From contig NC_016935.1 in the NCBI RefSeq assembly GCF_000250655.1, positions 8,459,501 to 8,523,500 on the forward strand: a stretch of DNA of 64,000 nt, given 5' to 3'. The notes beneath the pieces were generated by a model. That model did not search any database, was not told the origin of the DNA, and saw only the letters and a program-made list of their open reading frames with translations. Below are positions 9,089 to 17,780 of this stretch, piece by piece. The position numbers and the translations under genes are program-made. Source of the stretch: Paenibacillus mucilaginosus 3016. GTDB taxonomy: Bacteria > Bacillota > Bacilli > Paenibacillales > NBRC-103111. How positions within the stretch are numbered: position 1 is the stretch's first letter; each line of letters begins with the position of its first letter.

Positions 9089-9212
9089 GTTAGGAAGCGC
9101 ATGGCAGTACTCTGCAGGCCGCCGGCAGTTGACATTCGCGCGCAAAAGGGCCCTCCTATCGGGCATGCTATCCGTGAACATATGATTTGCAGCGGTTGTT
9201 TGTCCTTTCAGA

Positions 9213-9236
9213 CGGCCGGGTAATAACATCCGGCCG
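9213..9236. promoter_or_regulatory. Inverted repeat in the leader of a small membrane gene
   Basis: CGGCCGG and CCGGCCG flank a 10-base AT-rich loop, 36 bases before the start of the 59-aa gene. It could be an operator or an RNA hairpin; no T-run follows. Confidence 0.35.
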
Positions 9237-9271
9237 AGTGTACAATCCACCAAACAAAGGAGAGTTGTTCC

Positions 9272-9451
9272 TTGCATATGGAACCTGCCAGTGCCATTTT
9301 TTCCGTGATGTCCATTTTCGCGATCATCATCTACCTGGGCATGCTGGGCCTGTTCGTCTACGCCTTTGTATTGTTCGTCAAGCTGGCGCGGCGTGGCATT
9401 ACCGCCCTCGACCTGTACATCGAAGAGAAACGCGGCAATCGCCTGGAATAA
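9272..9451 (+). CDS. Small single-membrane-segment protein, 59 aa
   Basis: Starts at TTG seven bases after AAAGGAGAG; the in-frame ATG two codons later is too far from that site. The product has one long hydrophobic segment (about residues 8-37, FSVMSIFAIIIYLGM onward) and a short charged cytoplasmic end ending in RGNRLE. No recognised family. A hairpin lies about 70 bases after the stop. The strong RBS and clean single-segment profile support a real gene. Confidence 0.65.
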   Translation: MHMEPASAIFSVMSIFAIIIYLGMLGLFVYAFVLFVKLARRGITALDLYIEEKRGNRLE

Positions 9452-9523
9452 CATTCATCTTGCAGACTGGGTTGCCGGCGGCTGCAGCCTATGCTCCCGG
9501 ATGTCAGCTCCATCCAAAGATGC

Positions 9524-9560
9524 CCAAAGAGGCAGCCCCTTAATGGGACTGCCTCTTTGG
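9524..9560. terminator. Strong hairpin, possible terminator
   Basis: CCAAAGAGGCAGCCCC pairs with TGGGACTGCCTCTTTGG across TTAA with one mismatch. Neither side has a clear T-run, so it may be a weak terminator or an mRNA-stabilising stem between the convergent genes ending at 9451 and 9618. Confidence 0.5.
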
Positions 9561-9617
9561 CTGCCGCGGACGCTTGTGCATCAACGACATGGATAGGAAA
9601 GGCCGGAGACAGGGAGA

Positions 9618-10661
9618 TTAATCGTCCTTGCCTTCCTTCTCGTCATCCTTTCCTTTACCCTTGTTCTTTTCCTTATTCTTCTCGCTGTCCTTCTCTTTGT
9701 CCTTACCATAAGCATTGCCCTGGCTCTTCTCAGCCTTCACTTCTTGAACGGCCTGCGGCTCCTGAACGCTCATCTGCAGCTTCGCGGCCTGCTTCTCCTG
9801 CCCGATGCCGTTATCGTGGCGCCCCTGGGCCTTCGGATTCTGCGGCGGCAGGACCGGCGTGACGCCTTGTCCGTTCTCCTTCCACTCCACTTCCAGCTCC
9901 CACTCGGACAGCTGCGAAGCATCGATCTGGAACTGGCCGGACAGACGCTGCTTCAGGGCCTCCTCCCAGGCTGCACGGTCGGTAGGCAGACCCTGCAGCA
10001 GCAGGCTCAGCAGCTTCTCCGCTTCCACGCCCGTCAGATGAACCACGGCCTTGTCTTTGGTCTGGATGAGGATGTCCGAGCCGTCATCATCGCTGTCGCC
10101 GGGCTCATGCTTCACCTTCAGCTTGAGCCCGCCGCTCTTCAGCTCCAGCTCGAGCTTATCCCACGACCAGCCGCTTACCGCAACGGCTGCAGCCGTCGCT
10201 GCCGCTGCCGTGGTGTCAGCGGTAACCGCCTCAGCCGCTGCGGTCTCGGTTGACGCAGCCGCTTGAGTTTCCACGGCCGGAGCTGCAGCCGTCTGCTCAG
10301 CTGTGCTCGGCGTCTGTGTCTCCACTGCCGCCGCAGGCACTTGGGCGGTAGCCTTGATGTAGGCCGCCTGGTTCTTGCTGTTGAGGATGACCTCCAGCGC
10401 ATCACCCGCCTGCAGATCCTCCACTTCCGACTTCTGCGAATTACGGTATACCCATGCGTTGGCCGCCAAAGTGTAGGAGTTCACGCCGCTGCCCGAATCC
10501 AGCTTCAGGGTGCTGCCCGACAGACCTGCGAAGGTGCCTCGCACCTCCTTCGACACTTCCGCAGAGACTTCCGTATTCCCGACGGATACCGCTCCATACG
10601 CGGTACCTGTCAGCAGCAGCGCCCCCAGTACGATGCCGATTGTCTTTTTATATGCTGCCAT
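9618..10661 (-). CDS. Exported Ala-rich protein with Lys/Glu-rich tail
   Basis: The frame is open further upstream, but the ATG at 10661 follows AAAGGGGAAG and opens a signal peptide (MAAYKKTIGIVLGALLLTG). The 347-residue product has a small beta-like domain at about 30-110 (VRGTFAGLSGSTLKLDSG ... VYRNSQKSEVEDLQAGD), resembling the DUF5666/OB-type folds found in exported proteins. A Thr/Ala/Gln/Glu linker follows (about 110-170), then a region with LELELKSGGLKLKVKHEPG, and a hydrophilic tail of alternating Lys, Glu and Asp ending in KEGKDD. The tail suggests surface exposure or cation binding. Not recognised as a named family. Confidence 0.75.
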   Translation of the reverse strand: MAAYKKTIGIVLGALLLTGTAYGAVSVGNTEVSAEVSKEVRGTFAGLSGSTLKLDSGSGVNSYTLAANAWVYRNSQKSEVEDLQAGDALEVILNSKNQAAYIKATAQVPAAAVETQTPSTAEQTAAAPAVETQAAASTETAAAEAVTADTTAAAATAAAVAVSGWSWDKLELELKSGGLKLKVKHEPGDSDDDGSDILIQTKDKAVVHLTGVEAEKLLSLLLQGLPTDRAAWEEALKQRLSGQFQIDASQLSEWELEVEWKENGQGVTPVLPPQNPKAQGRHDNGIGQEKQAAKLQMSVQEPQAVQEVKAEKSQGNAYGKDKEKDSEKNKEKNKGKGKDDEKEGKDD

Positions 10662-10812
10662 GTTCCCGCTTCCCCTTTCGCCCGCTGACCGGATCGGTCC
10701 CGGGACTTCCATGTAATCTTGTTGTGTGCTACACGGTTCGGAAGGTCGGCGGGTTTTGGGGGCGCACTCCGGCGAGGGGGATTCTGGATAGGCCTCTGCG
10801 GCCGGGAGAGGG

Positions 10813-11340
10813 TTATACTCTTTCCCAGCGTGTGGCATACTCCTGCAGCTTCGGATGCAGCGGACCTCCGCCGCCGTCAATGAAGAACCGGACCTTTTTG
10901 ATCCAGGTCTCGAAGCTCTCATAACCGGCCAGCAGGTTGGCTGTCTCCTCCGTGACATACAGGAAGAACGGCCCCTGGTACTTCTCCTCCAGGAACCGGA
11001 ACGCATAATCCGCCGGCGTGTACTTTTTGCGCTTGTTCTCGAAGCTCTCTATGGTGTAATCCACATCCGTATCGGCGTGCTCCAGCATGTCCTCCAGTGC
11101 CTGCACCCGCTTGTAGTAAGGGGAGTGCTCCCCCTTCACCATGCGCCGAAGCGTCTCCTCATGAAGCGGGTAGAAAATGACGCGCGCCAGCTTGCGCTCA
11201 TCCGAGAACGCCAGCAGCCGGGTCAGCTCCTGCTCCGTATAACCCTCGAACGAATCGTATACCCACAAGGTCCCTTTCAATGTCCCCTTCCCTGTGGGCG
11301 GCTCGTAGCCGAACGGCACTTTGATGTTATTTCTGGCCAT
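10813..11340 (-). CDS. Conserved hypothetical cytoplasmic protein, 175 aa
   Basis: Start chosen at ATG 11340, behind AAGGGGAGAAG, rather than the longer open frame from 11397. The soluble, mixed alpha/beta product has no signal or membrane segment. Features include PFGYEPPTGKGTLKG near the start, a central ARVIFYPLHEETLRRM stretch and FFLYVTEETANLLAG near the end. No catalytic signature is apparent and I do not recognise the family. It is the gene immediately upstream of the exported protein at 9618..10661, 150 bases apart, on the same strand. Confidence 0.7.
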   Translation of the reverse strand: MARNNIKVPFGYEPPTGKGTLKGTLWVYDSFEGYTEQELTRLLAFSDERKLARVIFYPLHEETLRRMVKGEHSPYYKRVQALEDMLEHADTDVDYTIESFENKRKKYTPADYAFRFLEEKYQGPFFLYVTEETANLLAGYESFETWIKKVRFFIDGGGGPLHPKLQEYATRWERV

Positions 11341-11633
11341 GATCGCTTCTCCCCTTCGCACCAAGAATCCAAACTTCCTTACTTTGTAGTATGCCATATT
11401 CCAGCCAAATCAGCAGAGACTTCCGTACGGGCCCGTCCCCTCGGTACAGGCTATTACCCCCAGCCCCTCTCCGCGAAGCGGTCTTCGATACGTCAGAGGC
11501 TCTTCCACGTGAGGGTACGTGCTGCAGCATGAAAGTTCGGCTCAGCCTGCCCATTCCGTGGAATAATCGGCCATCCGGGTGCGCATGGTAAAACAGCAAG
11601 CATGCAAAGTGCAGCCGAAGGGAGGAAAGCAGC

Positions 11634-11783
11634 ATGTCCGAGAACAAAAAGCACCAGGGCAACTACGAGGGGACCGCTTCGATGTCGGCCGAGAACCAGG
11701 ATATGGAGTTCGTGAACGATACCCTGGAGGGTGCCAAAACGACGAAGAACCTCGTTGGCGCTACACAGAAAGAGAAAAAGTAG
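11634..11783 (+). CDS. Small hydrophilic protein, 49 aa
   Basis: ATG preceded by GGGAGGAAAGCAGC. The product is rich in Asn, Glu, Lys and Thr, has no hydrophobic segment, and is followed 20 bases later by a strong terminator, so it is a complete one-gene transcript. The composition recalls small spore-associated proteins, but no SASP motif is present, so that is only a guess. Confidence 0.6.
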   Translation: MSENKKHQGNYEGTASMSAENQDMEFVNDTLEGAKTTKNLVGATQKEKK

Positions 11784-11804
11784 GCCTCCAGCAATTCACC
11801 TGCA

Positions 11805-11842
11805 GAAAAAGACGCCCGGCTGCCAAGCCTTGGGCGTCTTTT
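11805..11842 (+). terminator. Rho-independent terminator
   Basis: AAAAAGACGCCC pairs with GGGCGTCTTTT over a 15-base loop and ends in a short T-run; the A-rich left arm makes it usable on the minus strand too (gene ending at 11911). Confidence 0.88.
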
Positions 11843-11910
11843 GATGCGGGAGCGTACGGTAAGGGACAAACACGCCGCGGCTGCAAGGGTACACAATAAG
11901 CTGCCTCCCC

Positions 11911-12207
11911 TTACTCCGGAAACGGCTCCACCTTCACCAGGAACGGGCTGCGCAGCCGGTTATGCGCATAGGTCACAAGGTACTTCTCTCCCTCCGTCAG
12001 AGAGCGGAGTTCGTGCTCCTGGGCCCGAACCCTATGCAGCGACCCGTCTTCCTTGCGGAGCACCACCTGCTTCTCCCCTTTGGATACCACTGTGACCCCT
12101 GCATACGTGCTGTCCAGCTGCGTGTAAGAGAACCCGGTCACCAGGGCGGCAAACACGAGCAGGCCCCAGATGATGGAGGGAGTGGATGTTTTATTTGCGA
12201 CGTTCAT
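11911..12207 (-). CDS. Small membrane-anchored protein, 98 aa
   Basis: One N-terminal membrane segment (about residues 12-30, IIWGLLVFAALVTGF), then an outside-facing 65-residue domain of short strands (VTVVSKGEKQVVLRKEDG, KYLVTYAH). Preceded by GGAGAGGAGTTGGG. It is the last in a run of four minus-strand envelope genes (14242 to 11911). Function unknown. Confidence 0.65.
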   Translation of the reverse strand: MNVANKTSTPSIIWGLLVFAALVTGFSYTQLDSTYAGVTVVSKGEKQVVLRKEDGSLHRVRAQEHELRSLTEGEKYLVTYAHNRLRSPFLVKVEPFPE

Positions 12208-12271
12208 GAAGGTGGACCCAACTCCTCTCCGGAGGCCGGTACAGGCTGAGCGCCTCCGCTGCCGACTATCT

Positions 12272-12519
12272 TCAATCCATCCAAGTCAGGACGAGAGCCG
12301 CCAGTGCCATCCCGACCACCGCGGCCATAAAAAGTACCCGAACCACCTTACAGGGCGCGGCATCGCTGACAAATCCGCGGGCTTCGGAGGTCCTCCTCCC
12401 TCGATCTGCTGGATCTCGGCAAGCTCCTCCATGAGGGGAATCTTCTGCACCAAGTCCTGCACCCCAGCCACAGGCTCTGTTTCATGCTGCCTTTCATAAC
12501 TCTCTTGCTTCCCGGTCAT
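12272..12519 (-). pseudogene. Small tail-anchored protein with an apparent frameshift
   Basis: ATG at 12519 follows GGGAGTG. As sequenced, the frame stops at 12286 with an atypical Trp/Arg-rich end. The -1 frame from the T5 run (plus-strand A5 at 12329..12333) instead encodes a clean hydrophobic helix, MAAVVGMALAALVLTWMD, and a stop at 12272. With one extra T the protein would read ...PVRWFGYFF then that helix: about 82 residues, soluble N-terminus plus a C-terminal membrane anchor. Either a sequencing error, a recent mutation, or -1 slippage on C-TTT-TTA. Function unknown. Confidence 0.55.
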
Positions 12520-12568
12520 TCGGCTTCACTCCCATCATAACGAACGGCTGGAACCCTAAGCCTGCGCA

Positions 12569-13045
12569 CTATTTCTCCCTCACTTCCACGACAAAACCGA
12601 ACTCCGCGTTCCCCTGATCCGAGAACCACTCGCAGTAGATGCGGTAATAATACACGCCGGGCTGTTCCGGCACCTCGTAAGGATTTTCTCCGGCACTTCC
12701 TTCCAGTCTTGTCATTGTAAATTCCTTGATGCCGGGTGGTGCATGGGTTTCGATCTTTGCCTTCGGCTGTACTTGGACGGGAGGCTCCTTATGGTTCTTC
12801 AGAATGGTTATCATGGGTGGACTGTCTGTGATGGAACAACTGCCCGAGCCCGAGCACCAGGAGAAGCCTCCCCGCACCACGGACACCGCTTGGCCTTCTA
12901 TAGTAATTCCAGGCAGCGGAGGCTGGCTGGACTGAACCCACGGTCGGACACCGGACAGCGGATACCGGTTCCCCGCCCAGTATCCGGTCCCAAGCAGGAT
13001 AACCGCGGCCAGCAGGCAGAGGGTGGTTTTGGCGTACGTGTTCAT
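12569..13045 (-). CDS. Membrane-anchored exported protein, 158 aa
   Basis: Starts with a signal-anchor (KTTLCLLAAVILLGTGYWAG) followed by a Pro-rich spacer and an outside domain. It contains CSGSGSC, a closely spaced cysteine pair that could form a disulfide or bind metal, and a C-terminal beta region with YYYRIYCEWFSDQGNAEF. I recall similar proteins as uncharacterised in Bacillales. Sits 21 bases after the end of the RodA-like gene on the same strand and is probably co-transcribed with it. Confidence 0.7.
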   Translation of the reverse strand: MNTYAKTTLCLLAAVILLGTGYWAGNRYPLSGVRPWVQSSQPPLPGITIEGQAVSVVRGGFSWCSGSGSCSITDSPPMITILKNHKEPPVQVQPKAKIETHAPPGIKEFTMTRLEGSAGENPYEVPEQPGVYYYRIYCEWFSDQGNAEFGFVVEVREK

Positions 13046-13066
13046 GGCTGTCCTCCCCTCCCCCGG

Positions 13067-14242
13067 CTATAACGCCTTCCCTACCGGAGTCCATTCACCG
13101 CTGGTCGACACCGCCGCTGCTTGCGCCCGGATGCCCTGCACAATGCCCACCGCGATCATGTTGGTGAGCAGGGACGTGCCGCCGTACGAGATGAACGGCA
13201 GCGTAATCCCCGTCAGCGGCATCAGCCGCAGGTGCATGCCGACATTCTGGAAGATCTGGAAGAGGAACATCGAGGCTATACCGATGGCCAGCAGCCTCGA
13301 GAAGGAATCCGGCGCCGTGATCGCCGCAAGGACAATCCGGTAGATGAGCACCATGTAGAGCATGAGGAGCAGCGCGGTGCCCCGGAACCCGAACTCCTCG
13401 GCGATCACCACGACGATCGAATCCGCATACACGTACGGCACGAACCCGCGCCGCGCGGTGCCCTGCATATACCCCTCACCCTCCAGGCTCCCCGACCCGA
13501 TGGCCAGCTCCGCGCTGTCGATGTGGTACTTTTTGTCCTTATCCACGTTGTCCGGATACAGGAAGGTGTCGATGCGCTCGACCCAGCGTTCTTTCTCCTT
13601 CGCCTTGAAATACTGTTCGATCGGTTCGTGATAAACCTTGTAGTAGTGAACCGAGGTGACCAGCAGCCCCGCGGCCAGCCCGATCATCAGGAGGAACTGC
13701 CAATATTTCATCCCGCCCACCCAGATGAGGCAGACCACAATGAACACGAACGCCATCGCATTCCCGAGGTCCGGCTGCACCAGTACGAGCAGGAACGGGA
13801 CTCCCGCAATAACGGCACTGGGCAGTACGCCGCCCAGGAACGTCATCCGGCCATCCTCCACCTGCCGGCCCGCTATGAACCTTGCCAGCATAAGCACGAG
13901 GAACAGCTTCATGATCTCCGCCGGCTGGAAGCTGAATCCTGCGATGAGAAGCCACCCTTTGGCATGGTTAATCGTTGTGTCCAGAATCAATACCACCACG
14001 AGCAGCAGCAGGCCCACGCCGAACAAGATGGGGGTCATCCGCTTCAAGAAAGCGTTATCTACGATCCCTACAACGAACATCACCAAAAAACCAAGCAGGT
14101 AATAAATCCCCATACTGACATGGTACCCTTCAAACTTCGAACCGTAGGTTGCGCTGTAGAGGGCCGTGATGCTGATCGCACAGAACAGGAGCATGACCGT
14201 GGTCAGCGTCCAGTCGTGCGTCTTGAAATGGGTCTTGAGCAT
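13067..14242 (-). CDS. SEDS-family protein (RodA/FtsW/SpoVE-like)
   Basis: A multi-pass peptidoglycan glycosyltransferase of the SEDS family, partner of class B penicillin-binding proteins in elongation, division or sporulation. 391 residues and about 10 membrane segments. Conserved features: NHAKGWL after segment 3, the LVQPDLGNA motif at about 165, the extracellular stretch with SGSLEGEGYMQG, IAEEFGFRG, and the C-terminal MPLTGITLPFISYGGTSL signature. GGAGG lies eight bases before ATG 14242, so the upstream in-frame extension to 14272 is not used. RodA-type rather than SpoVE is my guess; the paralogue cannot be settled from sequence alone. Confidence 0.9.
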   Translation of the reverse strand: MLKTHFKTHDWTLTTVMLLFCAISITALYSATYGSKFEGYHVSMGIYYLLGFLVMFVVGIVDNAFLKRMTPILFGVGLLLLVVVLILDTTINHAKGWLLIAGFSFQPAEIMKLFLVLMLARFIAGRQVEDGRMTFLGGVLPSAVIAGVPFLLVLVQPDLGNAMAFVFIVVCLIWVGGMKYWQFLLMIGLAAGLLVTSVHYYKVYHEPIEQYFKAKEKERWVERIDTFLYPDNVDKDKKYHIDSAELAIGSGSLEGEGYMQGTARRGFVPYVYADSIVVVIAEEFGFRGTALLLMLYMVLIYRIVLAAITAPDSFSRLLAIGIASMFLFQIFQNVGMHLRLMPLTGITLPFISYGGTSLLTNMIAVGIVQGIRAQAAAVSTSGEWTPVGKAL

Positions 14243-14418
14243 GGAAGGGACCTCCGGATTTGGAAAAATCAATGTATACGATTAGACGACTTCCGGAGGG
14301 GTTTTGTTTCAGGGGGAGGGCTTAATCATAGGCAGCATCCAAAGAAACACAGCCATATAACAAATCGCCGCCATGCTTCCAAAACACAGGATGCAGGCGG
14401 CGACACATGGGATAAAAA

Positions 14419-15261
14419 TTAATAGAATGCAGCTTGGCCGAAATAAAACTTATTCGTATCCTGGTTTAACTTATAGAAGAAGTAGACACCGAACATGCCT
14501 CTCTCCCCTGAACCCTCTACGTCAACAAAGTATTCCAGATCCTTCGCATATGTATCGTCCGAATACTCCGATTCTTCGTTAAAGGCTAAAGAATCCGCCT
14601 TGGAGATCAGGCTATCGGCAAGGGCTCTCAGAACCTGATCGTCGTACTCCTCGCGGTACGCTTCGAGGGTGCGGGAAAGCCCGCTGCTGGCCGTCTCATA
14701 CGAGGTACTGCCCCACTCGCTTTCCTGGAAGTTATTCTTCATCCAAGCTTCCAGCTCTGTGGTGCTGCCGGTTTTCAGAGCATGGGCATAGAGCTTAAGC
14801 ACCTCAGCTGCCGCCTTTTTGTTCTCTTCAAACATGGTGCTGGCAGGCGTTGCAGGCGTGTAGAAAGCCACAGGTCCTTTACCCGTTCCTGCAGCCGGCT
14901 TGGCTGCGGGAGCCGTCGAGCTGTTATCTTTACTTGGAATCCCCGCTCCGCTCGGTACAGCTCCGCCCGTCGTCACTTCCACGGACTTCGTATCGTTATT
15001 CCACTTCACCGTGCCGCCCATCGCTTCGGCCAAAGCCTTCGCCGGAACATAGCTGTGGCCTTCATATATTATTGGGTACATCATGCCGTCTTCGCTGGAG
15101 AGATCGACGGAACTGCCGTTGACCTTGATTGTGATCCCGGCATTTTGATAAGCGCTGATCTGTTTCAATGCATCGTCTGCATAAGCCCAGGCTCCAACAG
15201 CCAAAGATAACGACGATACGGTAATGATGGATAATACCTTCTTGCTGAACAATTCCTTCAT
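14419..15261 (-). CDS. Exported protein with copper-amine-oxidase-N stalk domain
   Basis: 280 residues. Signal peptide to about AYA-D (28), then a 'stalk' domain of the copper amine oxidase N-terminal type (ITIKVNGSSVDLSSEDG, YEGHSYVPAKALAEAMGGTVKWNNDTKSVEV, residues 42-97), a Ser/Pro/Ala linker, and a 130-residue helical C-terminal domain of unknown type (AAAEVLKLYAHALKTG, then an Asp/Glu-rich part and DVEGSGERGMFGVYFFY). In Paenibacillus this stalk module is common on exported proteins. No enzyme domain is seen. Stands alone. Confidence 0.82.
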   Translation of the reverse strand: MKELFSKKVLSIITVSSLSLAVGAWAYADDALKQISAYQNAGITIKVNGSSVDLSSEDGMMYPIIYEGHSYVPAKALAEAMGGTVKWNNDTKSVEVTTGGAVPSGAGIPSKDNSSTAPAAKPAAGTGKGPVAFYTPATPASTMFEENKKAAAEVLKLYAHALKTGSTTELEAWMKNNFQESEWGSTSYETASSGLSRTLEAYREEYDDQVLRALADSLISKADSLAFNEESEYSDDTYAKDLEYFVDVEGSGERGMFGVYFFYKLNQDTNKFYFGQAAFY

Positions 15262-15550
15262 AGCTGACCTTGCACCTCACGTATGTATGTTTTATACGAC
15301 TTACTATCCAGTGCTTCCAGGCATCCCCTATTGGCACCAAATACCAGCATATGAAATTGTCATAGGGATGTCAATAGATGGTAGAGATAGTGAGAATGCT
15401 ACCATAGAAAGCCATAGAATTAGCCACCGGATTCCCAAATCGACTAACCACCTCAGCCGGGCTCATCCGATATAAAGGCCCTGATTCGTTTCGATGTTCC
15501 TTATTCCGTCAACCTCATCATATCCTCGCCTATGAAATTTAAGAACATAG

Positions 15551-16183
15551 TCAGCCAAATCGTTGAACAGCGTCTATCAGATCAGATGGCTTGTGCACAA
15601 TATGGCTGGGCTCCCCCTGTCTCAACAGTTCAACCGAATCATAACCCCAGGCGGCTGCAATCGTCCGGACGCCTGCTTTCCTTCCTGCCCTCATGTCTCT
15701 CAGTTCATCTCCGACGTAATAAATCTCCTGATAAGCGGCTCGGCTTTGCTTCAGAAAGGATGTCAGCCCCCTTTCTTTGCTAAAGGGGTTGTGGGCATAG
15801 TGGATGGCATCAAACAGATCGATACCATTGGCCTCTAAGAAAAGCCCCGTCACGGAGCGGCTGTTGCTCGTCATCAGGCGCAGTACATATCCCTCAGACT
15901 TCAAGGCTCGAAGCATCTCCGGTATGCCTTCGACGGCGGGCAGCCGGCTGATCTCCTGCTGGTACCTATGCTTAATCGTGATACCCATCACTGGCAGCAG
16001 ATAAAGGGGGACACCCAGGTGACGGCACCGGTCCTTGACGGATAAGGAGCTCAACCAACCAACATCCTCCGTATGTATAACGCGGTACCCCTTGTCCGCG
16101 GCAATACCGTTGTAGATCCGGATTGCCAAGTCCCGGGTAGAGACAAGCGTGCCGTTGAAATTAAAAACAAGTAAAGTTTGCAT
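15551..16183 (-). CDS. HAD-like protein lacking the catalytic aspartates
   Basis: The 210-residue HAD fold is clear, but motif I reads VFNFNGTL where active enzymes have DxDGT(L/V). Both the nucleophile and the acid/base Asp are Asn (AAT and AAC codons on the minus strand). Motif II (LMTSNS), the motif III lysine (FSKERG) and motif IV (VGDELRDM) are intact. The rest follows phosphoglycolate-phosphatase-like relatives. With both Asp gone it should not form the phospho-aspartate, so it may bind substrate without turnover. ATG at 16183. The 289 bases upstream of its stop up to 15262 are comparatively AT-rich, and I see no gene there. Confidence 0.85.
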   Translation of the reverse strand: MQTLLVFNFNGTLVSTRDLAIRIYNGIAADKGYRVIHTEDVGWLSSLSVKDRCRHLGVPLYLLPVMGITIKHRYQQEISRLPAVEGIPEMLRALKSEGYVLRLMTSNSRSVTGLFLEANGIDLFDAIHYAHNPFSKERGLTSFLKQSRAAYQEIYYVGDELRDMRAGRKAGVRTIAAAWGYDSVELLRQGEPSHIVHKPSDLIDAVQRFG

Positions 16184-16302
16184 GATCAGTGCCTCTCCTT
16201 GAGATATGCAGGAACAAAATCAAACACCCTACCAATATACCAAACTTTCCATATCTGGAGCTGTGTTTTGGTGAGAATCAGCAAAATTTTAGGAGTGGCA
16301 GC

Positions 16303-16336
16303 AAAAAGCCTTGAACCCCGCAGGGGTCAAGGCTTT
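16303..16336 (-). terminator. Terminator of bluB
   Basis: On the minus strand AAAGCCTTGACCCC pairs with GGGGTTCAAGGCTTT (one bulged base) around TGC, ending in five T. Confidence 0.85.
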
Positions 16337-16346
16337 CCGAACCGGC

Positions 16347-17024
16347 TTATGAATTGGGATCGGATCCTTCCTTCGGCTGCACGCCCCACTTCTCCTGGAA
16401 CACCAGCCCCTCCAGCGAACGGCGCTTCGCCCAGCCGGAGGTCTCGAGAATCGGTGCCGACGGGTACTGGTCGGTGTAGCCGATGGAGAGCAGCGCCACG
16501 GGATCGATATGCGGCGGGATCTCCAGGATATCCCGCACGTCATTGCGCTTGTAGAAGCTGACCCAGCCCATGGCGAGACCCTCGGCGCAGGAGGCCAGCC
16601 AGAGGTTCTGGATCGCGCAGGCCACCGACATCATATCCGTCTCGGGGATCGAGTTGCGGCCGAGCACGTGGGATCCTCCGCGGGTCGGGTCGCAGGTGAT
16701 ACAGATCGTCAGCGGAGCCTGCTTGAGGCCCTCGATCTTCAGGCCGAGGAAATGATCCTGGCGGCTCGGATCGTTCTCGTAATGGATGGCCAGCGCCCGG
16801 CGCTCCTTGTCTGCGGCCCAGGCCAGCTTTGCCTTGAGCTCGTCGGTCGTGACGAGCACGAAGTTCCAGGGCTGCATGAAGCCGACGGACGGCGCATGGT
16901 GGGCCGCTTCGAGCAGCCGGATTACTACATCGTCCGCGATGGGGTCCGGCCGGAAGGTCCGGACGTCCCGGCGGGTATAGATCGCTTTGTAGACCGCGTT
17001 CTTCTCTTCTTCGCTAAAAAACAT
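16347..17024 (-). CDS. bluB: BluB, 5,6-dimethylbenzimidazole synthase
   Basis: BluB is a nitroreductase-fold enzyme that cleaves reduced flavin mononucleotide with oxygen to make the lower ligand of vitamin B12. The 225-residue sequence has the family markers: RRDVRTFRPDPI, AAHHAPSVGFMQPWNF, GRNSIPETDMMSVACAIQNLWLAS-type core and the SGWAKRRSL ending. The Asp of RRDVR corresponds to the residue reported as important in Sinorhizobium BluB. Start at ATG 17024; an ATG at 17042 is the alternative. No other cobalamin gene is in the window, so the role here (de novo synthesis or salvage) is open. Confidence 0.88.
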   Translation of the reverse strand: MFFSEEEKNAVYKAIYTRRDVRTFRPDPIADDVVIRLLEAAHHAPSVGFMQPWNFVLVTTDELKAKLAWAADKERRALAIHYENDPSRQDHFLGLKIEGLKQAPLTICITCDPTRGGSHVLGRNSIPETDMMSVACAIQNLWLASCAEGLAMGWVSFYKRNDVRDILEIPPHIDPVALLSIGYTDQYPSAPILETSGWAKRRSLEGLVFQEKWGVQPKEGSDPNS

Positions 17025-17144
17025 GGTCCTCACCCCTATCATCGTACATGTTTATGCTGTATACCATTCGTGCTGGCCGGCGCATTTCCCTGCATCAGAC
17101 GAAGTAACCGTTTACATTTTGTGCTGGAGAGGGGCACCGCCATT

Positions 17145-17675
17145 TCAGCCCCGCTGCGACTCCAGCCAGGCCTCCCTCACCGGCTGCCAGCCCTCCAGCT
17201 TCGCCTCCAGGCTGATCGCCCGGGCCGGCGAGGAGGACGGCAGCGTGCTGAAGCTCAGCGGCAGACCTTCGACCTGCGGGGCCGCCTGGCGGCTGAAGTA
17301 CTGCGCGGCGGCACTGCCGTTGAAGAAAACGTGCGTGATGCCCGGGTAGGCGGCGAAGAACGCACGGAAGTCGTTCGCCTCGGCCTTGCGGATCGCGGCA
17401 TCCAGGCTGCCTTTGCGCTCGCACTCGCGCAGCACATCCCAGAGCGCCACGCCGCGCGAGAGCGCAAACTGCAGCCGCTCGGCGTAGACGGGAGACGGCT
17501 CGCCGCCGTCCAGCAGCCCGTAGAGCAGCGGCCAGAACGCATTGCGCGGGTGGCCGTAGTACATCTGCGCCCGCAGCGACGCCTCCCCCGGCATCGAGCC
17601 GAGAAGGAGCAGACGGCTGCGGCTGTCGACGACCGGCGGCAGGCCGGTCCGCTTTTCTCCTGCTTCTTGCTCCAC
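17145..17675 (-). CDS. DNA-deoxyinosine (hypoxanthine) glycosylase, UDG superfamily
   Basis: Excises deaminated bases, probably hypoxanthine, from DNA. The 176-residue product has LLLLGSMPGEASL, the YYGHPRNAFWPLL stretch characteristic of the family-6 HDG branch, a central VFFNGSAAAQYF and the LPSSSPA loop corresponding to the minor-groove-reading motif. A GTG at 17675 lies seven bases after AGGAGG; the GTG at 17681 is too close to it. Same strand as bluB, 120 bases apart, no functional link. Confidence 0.8.
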   Translation of the reverse strand: MEQEAGEKRTGLPPVVDSRSRLLLLGSMPGEASLRAQMYYGHPRNAFWPLLYGLLDGGEPSPVYAERLQFALSRGVALWDVLRECERKGSLDAAIRKAEANDFRAFFAAYPGITHVFFNGSAAAQYFSRQAAPQVEGLPLSFSTLPSSSPARAISLEAKLEGWQPVREAWLESQRG

Positions 17676-17780
17676 TCCCACTCCTCCTCGCCAAGCATGC
17701 TGTCAGTCGAAGACAAGCCAAACCGAGCCATATAGATTCTCAGCTTCAGGCTAACTTTCAACTTTCTGGATATAGTAATA

